Source: Cauispirillum nitrogeniifigens
GTDB taxonomy: Bacteria > Pseudomonadota > Alphaproteobacteria > Rhodospirillales > Rhodospirillaceae
Assembly: GCF_049800675.1 (NCBI RefSeq)
Contig: NZ_JBLOOT010000015.1
Coordinates: forward strand, 8,946-72,945
Direction: 5' to 3'
Length of the DNA stretch: 64,000 bases
Below, in pieces: positions 41,307-50,193 of the stretch. The position numbers and the translations under genes are program-made. How positions within the stretch are numbered: position 1 is the first letter of the stretch; each line of letters opens with the position of its first letter. Under the pieces are notes generated by a model, which worked only from the letters and a program-made list of their open reading frames with translations, did not search any database and was not told the DNA's origin.

Positions 41307-43013
41307 ATGAGCGAAGCAGCAGTCACGCCGCGGCCCGTCCGTTTTCCGGGCGCGGAGGCTTGGCGGGCGGATTCCCTCCTGACCCGGATGGTGGCTGGTG
41401 TCCTTGCCATCGTCGCCCTGATGACCGGGCTCCTGTTCATCGGCCTGGATCGCCTGGTGACTTTGCACTTTTCCCAGATCCACGAACAGCGCCTGGCGCA
41501 GTACGCCTCCGATGCCCGCCGTGTCATCGAGCGCGAAACCATGGCGCTGTCCCGCCAGGCCGCCCTGGCGGCGCGGGACTCCTCGCTGAACCATTCCGCG
41601 CAGTACCACCTGCTGCTACAGGGCGAGAAGCGCGCGGTGGAAAGCGATGTGGACGAAATCCGCCGTAGCTTCGAGCTGGACGCTATCACCTTGCGCGACG
41701 CCAGCGGCAACGCGGTGGTGACGCATGGCGAAGCGCTGCCGGCCTTCATGCATCCCGGCGGGCTGCTGCCCGAGTGGAGGAGCGCGCCGCACGCCGGTGC
41801 CGCCTGGATCGACGGCCGCCTGTGGCTGGTCGCCGAGGCGCCGCTCAGCATCGCCGGAGGCAGCGCGGCATCCCTACAGATCGGCCGGCCGATGGACCGC
41901 ATTGCCGAGGCTGCGGGGCTATTCAGCTCGGTCGCGGCGGTCCTGCCCGTCGGGGCAGACGAGGCGGGCAAGCCGGGCGCCGCACGGTTCACCCTGACCA
42001 CCATCAACGGCGAGACCCTGGTGCTCGAAATCGCCGCTCCCAATCCGGTGGCTCCAGCCCTGGCCCGCGCCAAGGCCATCATCGCCACCGCCCTGGCAGC
42101 GACCGCGCTGCTGCTGGTGCTCACGTTGTCCTACTATATGCGCGGCCAGCTCCGGCCATTGCGGGAACTGACCGATGCCGCCGAGCAGGTGGTGGGGTCC
42201 CTGGCCCGGGGCACTCCTCTCCAGGTCCGGGTTTCGGGGCACGGCGAGGTGGCACGGCTGGTCCAGGCGTTCAATGCGATGCTGCACGACCTCGGCTCCT
42301 TCGCCCGGCGCGAACGCCAGGTTCGTGAAGCCGAAAAGCTGTCGGCCATCGGACGGGTGGCCGCCCGCGTGGCGCACGACATCAACAACCCGATCACCGT
42401 CATCCGTAGCGCCGCGAAGCTGATGCTGCGCGATCAGGCGCTGGACGCCCAGATGCGGGACGACCTGGAGGTCATCGTCCGACACGGCGACCGATGCAGC
42501 CGCATCGTCGACAACCTCCTGCGCTTCGGCCGCCCCATCCGCCTCGACCGCCGGCCGATCAATCTGGCTGCCTGCGTCCGCCGGTTCTTCGCCGACCGCG
42601 CCAAGTCGGGCCAGGACCAGCCCTACCGCCTGATCGCGCCGGAAAGCCCGGTGGTTGCCGACGGCGATCAGGAGCAGTTGGCGCAGATGTTCGAGAACCT
42701 GATCGCCAACGCCTATGAGTCCAACGGCGGGCAGGAGATCGAGGTGGAGGTGGGCCAGATGGACCGCCTGGTGTTCATCCGCATCGCCGACCACGGCCGC
42801 GGCTTCGACCCCGAAAATATCGACCGGATCTTCGAATTCTATTTCTCCACGAAGGGGGGCGGCTCGGGTCTCGGATTGCCCAACGCTCAGGCCGTGGCCC
42901 ATGCCCATGGCGGGGAGATCCGGGTGTCCGACGCAGCCACTGGCGAGGTCACGGTATGGCTGGAAGCGGCCCCCTTGGGACGGGACGCGCCGCCAAGTTG
43001 CTCGCTGGTCTGA
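41307..43013 (+). CDS. Membrane sensor histidine kinase of the sox region (kinase 1)
   Basis: A 568-residue kinase. First membrane segment about residues 25-45 (MVAGVLAIVALMTGLLFIGL), a periplasmic domain of about 220 residues, a second segment (AIIATALAATALLLVLTLSYYM), a HAMP domain, H-box His357 in RVAHDINNPITVIRS, and ATPase boxes FENLIANAYES and GGSGLGLPNAQAVAHAHGG. ATG at 41307 follows AGGAGG. It is divergent from soxY and convergent with a Tat-exported binding protein and a sigma-54 activator. I infer these three form a signalling unit for sulfur compounds. Confidence 0.88.
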   Translation: MSEAAVTPRPVRFPGAEAWRADSLLTRMVAGVLAIVALMTGLLFIGLDRLVTLHFSQIHEQRLAQYASDARRVIERETMALSRQAALAARDSSLNHSAQYHLLLQGEKRAVESDVDEIRRSFELDAITLRDASGNAVVTHGEALPAFMHPGGLLPEWRSAPHAGAAWIDGRLWLVAEAPLSIAGGSAASLQIGRPMDRIAEAAGLFSSVAAVLPVGADEAGKPGAARFTLTTINGETLVLEIAAPNPVAPALARAKAIIATALAATALLLVLTLSYYMRGQLRPLRELTDAAEQVVGSLARGTPLQVRVSGHGEVARLVQAFNAMLHDLGSFARRERQVREAEKLSAIGRVAARVAHDINNPITVIRSAAKLMLRDQALDAQMRDDLEVIVRHGDRCSRIVDNLLRFGRPIRLDRRPINLAACVRRFFADRAKSGQDQPYRLIAPESPVVADGDQEQLAQMFENLIANAYESNGGQEIEVEVGQMDRLVFIRIADHGRGFDPENIDRIFEFYFSTKGGGSGLGLPNAQAVAHAHGGEIRVSDAATGEVTVWLEAAPLGRDAPPSCSLV

Positions 43014-43017
43014 CCGT

Positions 43018-43956
43018 TCAGGCGCGGCGCTCCACCGGCAGCAACCTGGCGGCCATGGCGGCCTGCCCGGTGGCCCCGGCGAGGGCATCGAAGAAGGGGG
43101 CCATGACGGCGGGGCGCCAGTCGCGGTGAAGCAGCGCGAACGGCCCGGTCAGCGGGTAGTCCGCCGGGGGCGGACCGTCCAGGCCAGGGCGCACCCCGTC
43201 GAGGGCGAGGACCTTCAGCCGGCCGGCGGCGACAAGGGGTGCGGCGATCACCCAGCTGTTGATCCCGATGGCGCCGGGGAAACGGGCCACCAGCCCCAGC
43301 GCCTCCTCGTCCGTCTTCGCGCGCAAGGCCAAGGATGGCCACGCCCCACGCGCGTCGAGCAGAGCCTCGCGGACCGGCTCGCGGTAGTCGGCACAGTGCT
43401 CAAAGGCGACGAAGGCCAGGGGGTGGCGGGCGCCGCCAGGAGCGCCCGCCAACTCGCCCCAATCGGTGACGCGGCCCCGGGCGACCGCGCGCAGGGTCTC
43501 CATGTCCAGCCCGTCGAGCGGATTGTCGGGATGAACAAGCACGACCTTGAGGTCGCGGGCCACCACGGTCTGCTTCAGCACCCCCTGCCGCAGACCCCAG
43601 ACCTCGCCACAGCACACGGCTCCCAGATGAGCCCTGCCGTTGGCCACCGGCTCGATGCCATCGTCGCAGCCGCCGCCCAGGATGGTGACCCGCAGCCCCG
43701 TCTCCCGCTGGAAGGCGATGGCGAAGGGGGCCAGAAAGCCCTCCTTCAGCAACCGGGAGCCGGAGATGATCAGGTCGCTCGCCGCGGTGGTGGGTATCAC
43801 CGGAAGTTGCCCCTCAAGGCACCGTGACCGCGCGATGGCCTCCAGCGCCGCAGCAGTAGCGCCAGTGCCCGGCGCGGCTGCCCGCGCCCATCCGAAGCCG
43901 CCGGCGGCACAGGCCAGTCCCGCCCCTGCCGTCAGCAAAAAATCGCGGCGTTTCAT
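43018..43956 (-). CDS. Tat-exported PstS-like substrate-binding protein (binding protein 1)
   Basis: 312 residues with Tat signal MKRRDFLLTAGAGLACAAGG. The body is a type II periplasmic-binding fold of the PstS/PBP-like class: LIISGSRLLKEGFLAPFAIAFQRETG, VLVHPDNPLDGLDMETLRAVARGRV, DWGELAGAPGG. No permease or ATPase gene is nearby. It overlaps the activator gene by 4 bp and faces kinase 1, so I infer it is a soluble sensor and not a transporter part. Four or more cysteines (CLEG, GGGCDDG, AVCCGEV, EHCADY) are unusual for this fold. Ligand unknown. Confidence 0.8.
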   Translation of the reverse strand: MKRRDFLLTAGAGLACAAGGFGWARAAAPGTGATAAALEAIARSRCLEGQLPVIPTTAASDLIISGSRLLKEGFLAPFAIAFQRETGLRVTILGGGCDDGIEPVANGRAHLGAVCCGEVWGLRQGVLKQTVVARDLKVVLVHPDNPLDGLDMETLRAVARGRVTDWGELAGAPGGARHPLAFVAFEHCADYREPVREALLDARGAWPSLALRAKTDEEALGLVARFPGAIGINSWVIAAPLVAAGRLKVLALDGVRPGLDGPPPADYPLTGPFALLHRDWRPAVMAPFFDALAGATGQAAMAARLLPVERRA

Positions 43957-45329
43957 GGGCTGTCCTCCCGCATGTCATGGTCCTGGGCCAGCTTCCGCAG
44001 CAGGGTCTTGTAGTCGATGGACAGCAGGCGCGCCGTCTGGGCCTTGTTGCCCCCCGCGGTGGCCAGCACGTGGCGGACGTAGCGGCGTTCCATCTCCGCC
44101 AGGGTCGTGATTTCGGCGAAGCCACCGCGCTCGCCCTGGGCCCGCGAGGACGGCGGGTGCAGCAGAGTGGGAAGCCCGATCTCCACGGCGCCCTCGGGGG
44201 CGAGGATCACCAGTTCCTCGATGGCGTTCTCCAACTCACGGATGTTGCCCGGCCAGGCGCGCGCCATCAGGTCGGCCAGGGCGGCATCGGACAGCCGCCG
44301 TGCCCGGCGGCCGTGGGCCCGGCAATAGCGGTGCACGAATTCCTCGGCAAGCACCGGAATGTCCTCCGTCCTCTCGCGCAGGGCCGGCAGGGTCACGTTG
44401 AGGACCCGCAGGCGGTGATAGAGGTCGCGCCGGAAGCGGCCCTCCTGGACGGCCCCCTCCAGGTCCTCGTTGGAGGCGGCGATCAGGCGGAACTCCACCG
44501 CGATCGTCTTTTCGGCGCCGACTGGGCGCACGGCCTTGTCCTGGATGGCGCGCAGCAGCTTGGCCTGGACCTGCGGCGACATGGCGTTGACTTCGTCGAG
44601 GAACAGGACGCCACCGTGAGCGGCCAGCAGGAGCCCCTTGCGCTCCCCCGCGGCGCCGGTGAAGGCGCCGGCCCGGTGCCCGAACAGCTCGGACTCGGCC
44701 AACTCGGCTGGAATGGCCGCCGCGTTGACGGCGACGAACGGCCCCTGCCCGGCGTGAAGCGCCCGCGCCACGAGTTCCTTGCCGGTGCCGCTTTCACCGG
44801 AGATGAGCACATTGGCATTAGCCGTCCGCACGCGGCGCAGCCATTCCTTCAGCGCCGCGACCTGGGGCGACACCCCCTTGATCGCCGCCAGGGCGGGGTC
44901 TTCGTCCGCCCAGGCGCGGGCGCGCTGGTCGAACTCCCGCCCGACCTTGGCGAGCATCAGTTCTATGGTGTCGGGGTCGAACGGCTTGGGCAGGAAATCG
45001 AAGGCGCCCAGCCGAACCGCCTTCACCGCGTTGTCGATGCTGGAATAGGCGCTGACGACGATGATCGGGACGATGGGGTCGACCGTGCGGATCAACTCGA
45101 TGGCCTCGAAGCCGTCCATGTCGGGCATGACCAAGTCGAGGAACACCATGTCGGGCGGCGTTCGCGCAAACAGGGCGGCGACGTCGAAGCGTCCACCGCG
45201 GATCAGGACCTCGTAAGGACCGGCCGCCTGGATGATCCGCTGGAGCATGCGCGCCAGATCCGGCTCGTCCTCAATGACCAGGACCCGGGTCGCCTTGCCG
45301 GCCGCCGACATCGCCTGGGGTGGCGCCAT
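43953..45329 (-). CDS. NtrC-type sigma-54-dependent response regulator (activator 1)
   Basis: 458 residues. Receiver domain with phospho-acceptor Asp65 in MVFLDLVMPDMDG; central AAA+ domain with GESGTGKELVARALH, the sigma-54-contacting loop GAFTGA, and Walker B LFLDEVNAM; C-terminal Fis-type HTH (MERRYVRHVLATAGGNKAQTARLL). It opens ring-like on sigma-54 promoters. It is divergent from soxA, whose sigma-54 promoter lies about 160 bp away, and overlaps the binding-protein gene. Most likely the direct activator of both sox units. Confidence 0.93.
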   Translation of the reverse strand: MAPPQAMSAAGKATRVLVIEDEPDLARMLQRIIQAAGPYEVLIRGGRFDVAALFARTPPDMVFLDLVMPDMDGFEAIELIRTVDPIVPIIVVSAYSSIDNAVKAVRLGAFDFLPKPFDPDTIELMLAKVGREFDQRARAWADEDPALAAIKGVSPQVAALKEWLRRVRTANANVLISGESGTGKELVARALHAGQGPFVAVNAAAIPAELAESELFGHRAGAFTGAAGERKGLLLAAHGGVLFLDEVNAMSPQVQAKLLRAIQDKAVRPVGAEKTIAVEFRLIAASNEDLEGAVQEGRFRRDLYHRLRVLNVTLPALRERTEDIPVLAEEFVHRYCRAHGRRARRLSDAALADLMARAWPGNIRELENAIEELVILAPEGAVEIGLPTLLHPPSSRAQGERGGFAEITTLAEMERRYVRHVLATAGGNKAQTARLLSIDYKTLLRKLAQDHDMREDSP

Positions 45330-45361
45330 GGCCTCTCCTCCTGCCCTTGCACCAGAATAGC

Positions 45362-45402
45362 ATTACCCGCCGGTCGTCCGACCATAGGGAATATTTCCCC
45401 AT
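45362..45402. promoter_or_regulatory. Cluster of dyads upstream of soxA, candidate activator sites
   Basis: GGTCG-TC-CGACC (45372-45383) and GGGAA-TAT-TTCCC (45387-45399) are perfect inverted repeats side by side, 90-115 bp before the -24 box, the usual enhancer distance. ATAGGGAATATTTCCCCAT resembles the site upstream of soxY. Confidence 0.5.
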
Positions 45403-45486
45403 CGGTCGCGTGCATCTATGGCGAAACGCCACAGGCGGGCCGGGGCCACCGCCGCGCCACCACCGGCTTTCGCCCTTGCCGCCCGA

Positions 45487-45503
45487 CTGGCACGGGTTTC
45501 GCA
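45487..45503 (+). promoter_or_regulatory. Sigma-54 (-24/-12) promoter of the soxA operon
   Basis: CTGGCACGGGTTTCGCA: a perfect -24 box CTGGCACG, then GC exactly 10 bp after GG. Only one base (TCGC for TTGC) departs from consensus. It is 65 bp before the soxA ATG. Confidence 0.85.
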
Positions 45504-45567
45504 CTGATCCCGCCGTCGCCACGCCGGACCAACCGGACGGGCGCCCACGAACTAGGGAGGTAGCGTC

Positions 45568-46533
45568 GTGACGAAAATGTTCACCAAGGCGGCGGTGGTC
45601 TTCACCGCGGTGGCCACCCTGGCCGCTGGCGCCGCCACGGCCGAGGAGGTGCGCCGCGAGCACTATCCCGGCATGGACAAGGCCATTCCCCACGTGTCGG
45701 GGGACCGGAACTTCAGCAACACTTACGACAACTGGAAGGACGCCGCCGCCATCGAGCGCGCCAAGGCGGCCGGTGTGATGTCCCACGAAATGAACTTCAA
45801 GGACTTCCGCTGGCTGGAGAAGAGCATCGACGGCGAGTTCGTCCTCGACGAGGGCCGGGACCTGTTCAACCAGGCCAACGAAAGCGGGCAGTCCTGCGCC
45901 TCCTGCCACGGCACAGACGGCGAGAAGCTCAAGGGCGTCCACGTCACGTTCCCGAAGTACAGCGAGCCCATGGGCCGCGTCGTCCCGGTGGTCAAGCAGA
46001 TTGAGCGCTGCGGCCAGGAGCGCATGAAGACCGAGGCATTCAACGTTCCCACGCGGGCCAACACCATGCTGGCGTACTGGATCGGCTACCTGTCCGACGG
46101 CATGGAGATCGCCCTCGACGTCGCTACGGAAGGCCCCGTCAAGGAAAGTTACGAGCGCGGCAAGGAACTGTACTTCCGCCGCGTCGGACAGTTCCACTTC
46201 GCCTGCGCGTCCTGCCACACCCCGCCGACGGTTGGCAACTATCTGCGCGGCCAGCGGCCGACCACCTTTTACGGCGATGCCACCCAGTACCCGATCTATC
46301 ACTTCCCCTATGCCCTGGCCGGCGAGGATCGCGGCTACGTGTTCACGCTCCAGCACCAGATCAAGTCCTGCCAGATGCTGTCGCGCATGCATCAGGGCGA
46401 GGAAGGCAGCCAGAGCATGACCGACATCGAAACCTTCCTCATGGCCGCCTCCAACGGCCACGCCATGAGCATTCCGGTGTCGGAGTACAACATGAACACC
46501 GACTACCTCCGCGACGCCAGCCACCAGCAGTAG
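45568..46533 (+). CDS. soxA: SoxA, dihaem c-type cytochrome of the SoxAX complex
   Basis: 321 residues with Sec signal ending ATAEE. Two haem-binding motifs, CASCH at 110-114 and CASCH at 213-217, and the active-site Cys268 in IKSCQML, which carries the cysteine persulfide. SoxAX joins thiosulfate to SoxY Cys155 with transfer of two electrons. Two haems place it in the dihaem SoxA class. It leads an operon with soxX and has a sigma-54 promoter. Confidence 0.96.
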   Translation: MTKMFTKAAVVFTAVATLAAGAATAEEVRREHYPGMDKAIPHVSGDRNFSNTYDNWKDAAAIERAKAAGVMSHEMNFKDFRWLEKSIDGEFVLDEGRDLFNQANESGQSCASCHGTDGEKLKGVHVTFPKYSEPMGRVVPVVKQIERCGQERMKTEAFNVPTRANTMLAYWIGYLSDGMEIALDVATEGPVKESYERGKELYFRRVGQFHFACASCHTPPTVGNYLRGQRPTTFYGDATQYPIYHFPYALAGEDRGYVFTLQHQIKSCQMLSRMHQGEEGSQSMTDIETFLMAASNGHAMSIPVSEYNMNTDYLRDASHQQ

Positions 46534-46549
46534 GGTGAGGACAGCCATG

Positions 46550-47071
46550 ACCGTCATCAAGAAACTTCCCCTGGTGGCCGCGGCGCTTCTTCTGGCCGCC
46601 GCGACCGCCCCTACCCACGCCGACGCAGCCGACAAGCCCAAGAAGATCGACTATTCCAAGACCGACTGGCGCCCCGGCACCACCCCGATCCCCAACGAGC
46701 TTCTGGCCAACTTCCCCTGCCATAGCGAGGAGTTGGCCTGTAGCAAGATCCCCGCACCGGAGGTCGAGACGGTGTCCTTCACCGGGCCGCTACAGGGCGA
46801 CCCGGAGATGGGGCGCAAGATCGCCACCAACTTGCGCTGGGGCAACTGCCTGGCCTGTCACAGCCTGCCGGGCGGAGTGGCCGGCGGCAGCGTCGGCCCG
46901 GACCTGTCGGACTACGGGGCGCGGAACATGCCGCTGGACTACACGTACCAGCGCATCTGGGACACGCGGGTGTTCAACCCCGACGCCCACATGCCCGTCT
47001 ACGGCCCCAACGAGGCGCTGACGCCGGAGGAAATCCAGCACGTCATCGCCTACCTGCACACGGGCAAGTAG
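46550..47071 (+). CDS. soxX: SoxX, monohaem c-type cytochrome subunit
   Basis: 173 residues with signal MTVIKKLPLVAAALLLAAATAPTHA. Haem motif CLACH at 101-105 and the axial Met149 in DAHMPVYG, then LTPEEIQHVIAYLHT at the C-terminus. It starts 16 bp after soxA. An extra pair of cysteines (FPCHSEELACSK, 58 and 65) lies in the N-terminal part and may form a disulfide. Confidence 0.95.
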   Translation, partial: TVIKKLPLVAAALLLAAATAPTHADAADKPKKIDYSKTDWRPGTTPIPNELLANFPCHSEELACSKIPAPEVETVSFTGPLQGDPEMGRKIATNLRWGNCLACHSLPGGVAGGSVGPDLSDYGARNMPLDYTYQRIWDTRVFNPDAHMPVYGPNEALTPEEIQHVIAYLHTGK

Positions 47072-47072
47072 G

Positions 47073-47576
47073 ATGGCTGGCCGCGCGGGCGGAAAGGCCC
47101 GCGGCGCCGGCCCGGCCGGATGGGGAGCCGTCCTTACGCTCCTCGCCGGCCTGCTTGTCCCGCTGGTTGCGGCGGCACCCGCCGTCGCGGCCGACACTGC
47201 GCTGTCGGCCCCGCAGCCGAGTTGGGACGAGCCCCGCCGCATCATTCTCCAACTGACCGAGGACGACCCGGCGCGGGTCAACGGCATCCTCAACAACGCC
47301 GCCAATCTCATCAAGTTCTATGGGCAGGACACCGTGCGGGTGGCCGTGGTGACCTACGGCGCGGGGCTGCGGGCCTTGCTGGCGGCGGAAAGCCCCGTTG
47401 CTGATCGCATCGCCAGCCTTCAGCAGTATGAGGTGGAATTCGTCGCCTGCGGCAACACCCTGGCCGCCTTCGGCCGGCCTGAGAGCGACCTTCTGCCCGG
47501 CATGACGGTGGTCACCGCCGGCATCGCCGAGATCGTCGAACGCACGCTGGCCGGCTGGCACTACATCGTGCCGTGA
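47073..47576 (+). CDS. Exported DsrE/COG1416-like protein
   Basis: 167 residues. An N-terminal hydrophobic signal (LTLLAGLLVPLVAAAPAVAA) precedes a DsrE-type sulfurtransferase/carrier fold: RRIILQLTEDDPARVNGILNNAANLI, VEFVACGNTLAAFG with Cys126, and the C-terminal EIVERTLAGWHYIVP. Related proteins handle sulfur on a cysteine. It begins 1 bp after soxX, so it is part of the sox operon. Periplasmic location is inferred from the signal peptide. Confidence 0.85.
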   Translation: MAGRAGGKARGAGPAGWGAVLTLLAGLLVPLVAAAPAVAADTALSAPQPSWDEPRRIILQLTEDDPARVNGILNNAANLIKFYGQDTVRVAVVTYGAGLRALLAAESPVADRIASLQQYEVEFVACGNTLAAFGRPESDLLPGMTVVTAGIAEIVERTLAGWHYIVP

Positions 47577-47608
47577 CCAGCGTCTCGCGCCGCCCACGGA
47601 GGGAACAC

Positions 47609-48175
47609 ATGCTCAAGCGTCTGATCGTCATACTGTCGCTGTTGGTCGCGCCAGCCGCCGCAGCCGCCGCCGAACGTCCCGACGAGGGCGGGTTGCATCA
47701 CGAGGCCTGGTTCGCGGCCTCCTTCCTGGTGCTGGCCGAAGACCTGGCGGATGCCGCCGCGGCGGGCAAGCGTCTGGCCCTGGTGTGGGAGCAGAAGGGC
47801 TGCCCGTACTGCAAGCAGATGCACGACGTCCACCTCGCCGATCCGGAGTTCTCCAGTTGGGTGGCCGAGCGCTTCCACGTGGTTCAGCTCGATTTTCTGG
47901 GGGACCGCATGGTGACGGACTTCGACGGCAGCGTGCTCCGGGAGAAGGATCTGGCGCAGAAATATCGGGTCACGGCCACCCCGACCATCCAGTTCCTGCC
48001 CGACGATCCCAAGGCCCTTGTGGGTGCCTCCGCCGTGCCCGACGTGGAAAGCGCCCGAATGCCCGGCCTGCTGCCGGAGCCAGCCTTCCGCGCCATGTTT
48101 CGCTATGTGTACGACAAGGCCTATGTCACCCACCCCAGCTTTCCGGCCTATCTGAAAACGCTGGCGGCGGAGTAG
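47609..48175 (+). CDS. soxW: Periplasmic thioredoxin-like SoxW
   Basis: 188 residues: signal MLKRLIVILSLLVAPAAAAA, then a thioredoxin fold with redox motif CPYC (Cys65, Cys68) in LVWEQKGCPYCKQMHDVHL and cis-Pro region VTATPTIQFLPDD. SoxW keeps Sox proteins reduced, receiving electrons through the CcdA/SoxV protein encoded next. GGAGGGAA precedes the ATG. Confidence 0.9.
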   Translation: MLKRLIVILSLLVAPAAAAAAERPDEGGLHHEAWFAASFLVLAEDLADAAAAGKRLALVWEQKGCPYCKQMHDVHLADPEFSSWVAERFHVVQLDFLGDRMVTDFDGSVLREKDLAQKYRVTATPTIQFLPDDPKALVGASAVPDVESARMPGLLPEPAFRAMFRYVYDKAYVTHPSFPAYLKTLAAE

Positions 48176-48179
48176 GCGC

Positions 48180-48923
48180 ATGGCTGGCTTCGACGTCACC
48201 TTGGTCGGCGCCCTGACGGCGGGCGTCCTCACCTTCCTCAGTCCCTGCATCCTGCCCCTGGTGCCCGCCTACCTGTGCTTCATCAGCGGCATGTCGCTCG
48301 ACCAGATCACCGCCTCGCGCGATGGTGCCGCCGCCAGCGGGCGCGGCGTCTTCATGGCCGGCGTGGCCTTCGTGCTGGGTCTGTCCCTGGTGTTCGTCCT
48401 CATGGGCGCGGCGGCGACCGGGCTCGGCCAGCTCGTCGCCGCGCACAAGCGTACCCTGGCGGTCGTGGGCGGCGGCATCATCATCCTGTTCGGGCTGCAT
48501 TACATGGGGGTGTTTCGCATCGGCTTCCTGAACTTTGAAAAGCGCATCCACCTTCAGAACAAGCCGGCCGGCCTCATTGGCGCGTTCCTGATCGGCTTGG
48601 CCTTCGGGTTCGGCTGGACGCCCTGCGTCGGCCCCATCCTGTCGACCATCCTGATGATCGCCGCGACGGGCGAGGAGGGGCTGTACGGCGTCACGCTGCT
48701 GTCCACCTTCGCCGCCGGACTGGGGATCCCTTTCCTGCTCGCCGCCCTCGCGGCCGGCCCTTTCATGCGCTTCCTGAGCCGCTTCCGCCGCCACATGCGC
48801 AAGGTCGAGTTGGCCGTGGGGGCATTCCTGATCGGCACCGGCATGCTCATCATCACCGGCGGCCTGAGCGACGTCACCGTATGGATGCTGGAAGCCTTTC
48901 CCTCGCTCGGCGGGATGAACTGA
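48180..48923 (+). CDS. soxV: CcdA/SoxV thiol-disulfide electron carrier
   Basis: 247 residues with six predicted membrane helices. The two functional cysteines lie in TFLSPCILPLVPAY and FGWTPCVGPILS. It moves reducing equivalents from cytoplasmic thioredoxin to the periplasm, here to SoxW, whose gene ends 4 bp before. It is the last gene of the sox operon and is convergent with moeA (16-bp gap). Naming it soxV rather than ccdA rests on context. Confidence 0.92.
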   Translation: MAGFDVTLVGALTAGVLTFLSPCILPLVPAYLCFISGMSLDQITASRDGAAASGRGVFMAGVAFVLGLSLVFVLMGAAATGLGQLVAAHKRTLAVVGGGIIILFGLHYMGVFRIGFLNFEKRIHLQNKPAGLIGAFLIGLAFGFGWTPCVGPILSTILMIAATGEEGLYGVTLLSTFAAGLGIPFLLAALAAGPFMRFLSRFRRHMRKVELAVGAFLIGTGMLIITGGLSDVTVWMLEAFPSLGGMN

Positions 48924-48939
48924 CGCCCCACCGGCTGCC

Positions 48940-50193
48940 CTACGGAAGCAGGTGCGAGAAGGGAATGTAGGTCACCATGTCGCCCGGATGGACCTCCCGG
49001 GGCGCCGCACCCAGATCGATCAGTCCGGTTGCGCCCGTCATGGAAGACAAGGCACCCGAACTTTGGGTGCCGACCACCATGGTGGTCAGCGCTCCGGTGC
49101 CGTCGGGTTGGGTCCAGCCCCGGACGAACTCCCGGCGCCCGCCCTTGACGCGCATATGGAAGCCGGCCGGGAGAGGATACCCCACCAACGGGAGAACCGC
49201 CGCCCCGCTCAGCCGCAGCACCAGCGGCCCGCCCAGCAGCAGGAACGTCACCAGCGCCGAGACCGGATTGCCGGGAAGCCCCAGAAATACCGCGTCACGG
49301 ATGCGGCCGATGGCAACGGGCTTGCCGGGCTTCAGGGCGACCCGCCAGAAGTCGAGATGGCCGAGACCCCTCACCGCCCCCTTCACATGGTCCTCCTCGC
49401 CGACCGACATGCCGCCGGAGGTCACCACCATGTCGTGGCCCGCCGCGGCATCGGCGAGCACGGTCTGAATGATGTCTGGTTCGTCGGTCACAATGCCGAA
49501 GTCGGTGACCTGGCATCCGAACCGGCGCAGGAGCGCCGCCACCGAGTGGCGGTTGCTGTCGAAGATGCAGCCGTGGGGCAGAGGCCCGCTCCCCTCGCGC
49601 AGTTCATTCCCCGTCGACAGGACCGCCACGCGCAGCCGGCGACGAACCGGCAGCCGGTCGAGGCCGAGGGCGGCGGCCATCCCGATGTGCTGGGCTTGCA
49701 GGATTGTGCCCGCCCTCAGAACGACGTCGCCGACCGCGACGTCGCCCCCCGCCGGTCGGACGTTTTCCCCTGGCCGGACCCCGTGCGGTACCACCACCGT
49801 CCCGTCACGAACCTCGCACTTCTCTTGCATCACCACCGCGTCGACGCCCGGCGGCACCGGAGCCCCGGTGAAGATCCGCACGGCAGCGCCCGCGCCGAGC
49901 ATCTCGCAACGAGCATCCCCTGCCGCGATGCGGCTTTGGACCCTGAGCACGGTGGGCCCGTCGCCGTTCAAATCGGCGCAACGGATGCCGTAGCCGTCCA
50001 TAGCTGAATTGTCGAAAGCGGGGATCTGGATGCGGGAGGCCACATCGTCCGCCAAGACACGCCCAAGGGCATCCCCCAGCGTCGCGGCTTCGCTTTCGCA
50101 GAGACAGGCGAACGTCGTCTCGATCTGCTGGCGCGCCCGCTCCAGGGGCAGCAGGCCGCCGGAGGTGTAGCAATCGACAGTCATTGCGGTCAT
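48940..50193 (-). CDS. moeA: Molybdopterin molybdotransferase MoeA
   Basis: 417 residues. MoeA inserts molybdenum into molybdopterin-AMP. IPAFDNSAMDGYGIR, RIFTGAPVPPGVDAVVMQE, VAVLSTGNELREG, VVTSGGMSVGEEDHVK and FLGLPGNPVSALVTFLLL mark domains I-III, and the C-terminal domain IV is present. The start at 50193 overlaps the kinase 2 stop. It is the last gene of the molybdoenzyme operon, suggesting a dedicated supply of cofactor. Confidence 0.96.
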   Translation of the reverse strand: MTAMTVDCYTSGGLLPLERARQQIETTFACLCESEAATLGDALGRVLADDVASRIQIPAFDNSAMDGYGIRCADLNGDGPTVLRVQSRIAAGDARCEMLGAGAAVRIFTGAPVPPGVDAVVMQEKCEVRDGTVVVPHGVRPGENVRPAGGDVAVGDVVLRAGTILQAQHIGMAAALGLDRLPVRRRLRVAVLSTGNELREGSGPLPHGCIFDSNRHSVAALLRRFGCQVTDFGIVTDEPDIIQTVLADAAAGHDMVVTSGGMSVGEEDHVKGAVRGLGHLDFWRVALKPGKPVAIGRIRDAVFLGLPGNPVSALVTFLLLGGPLVLRLSGAAVLPLVGYPLPAGFHMRVKGGRREFVRGWTQPDGTGALTTMVVGTQSSGALSSMTGATGLIDLGAAPREVHPGDMVTYIPFSHLLP

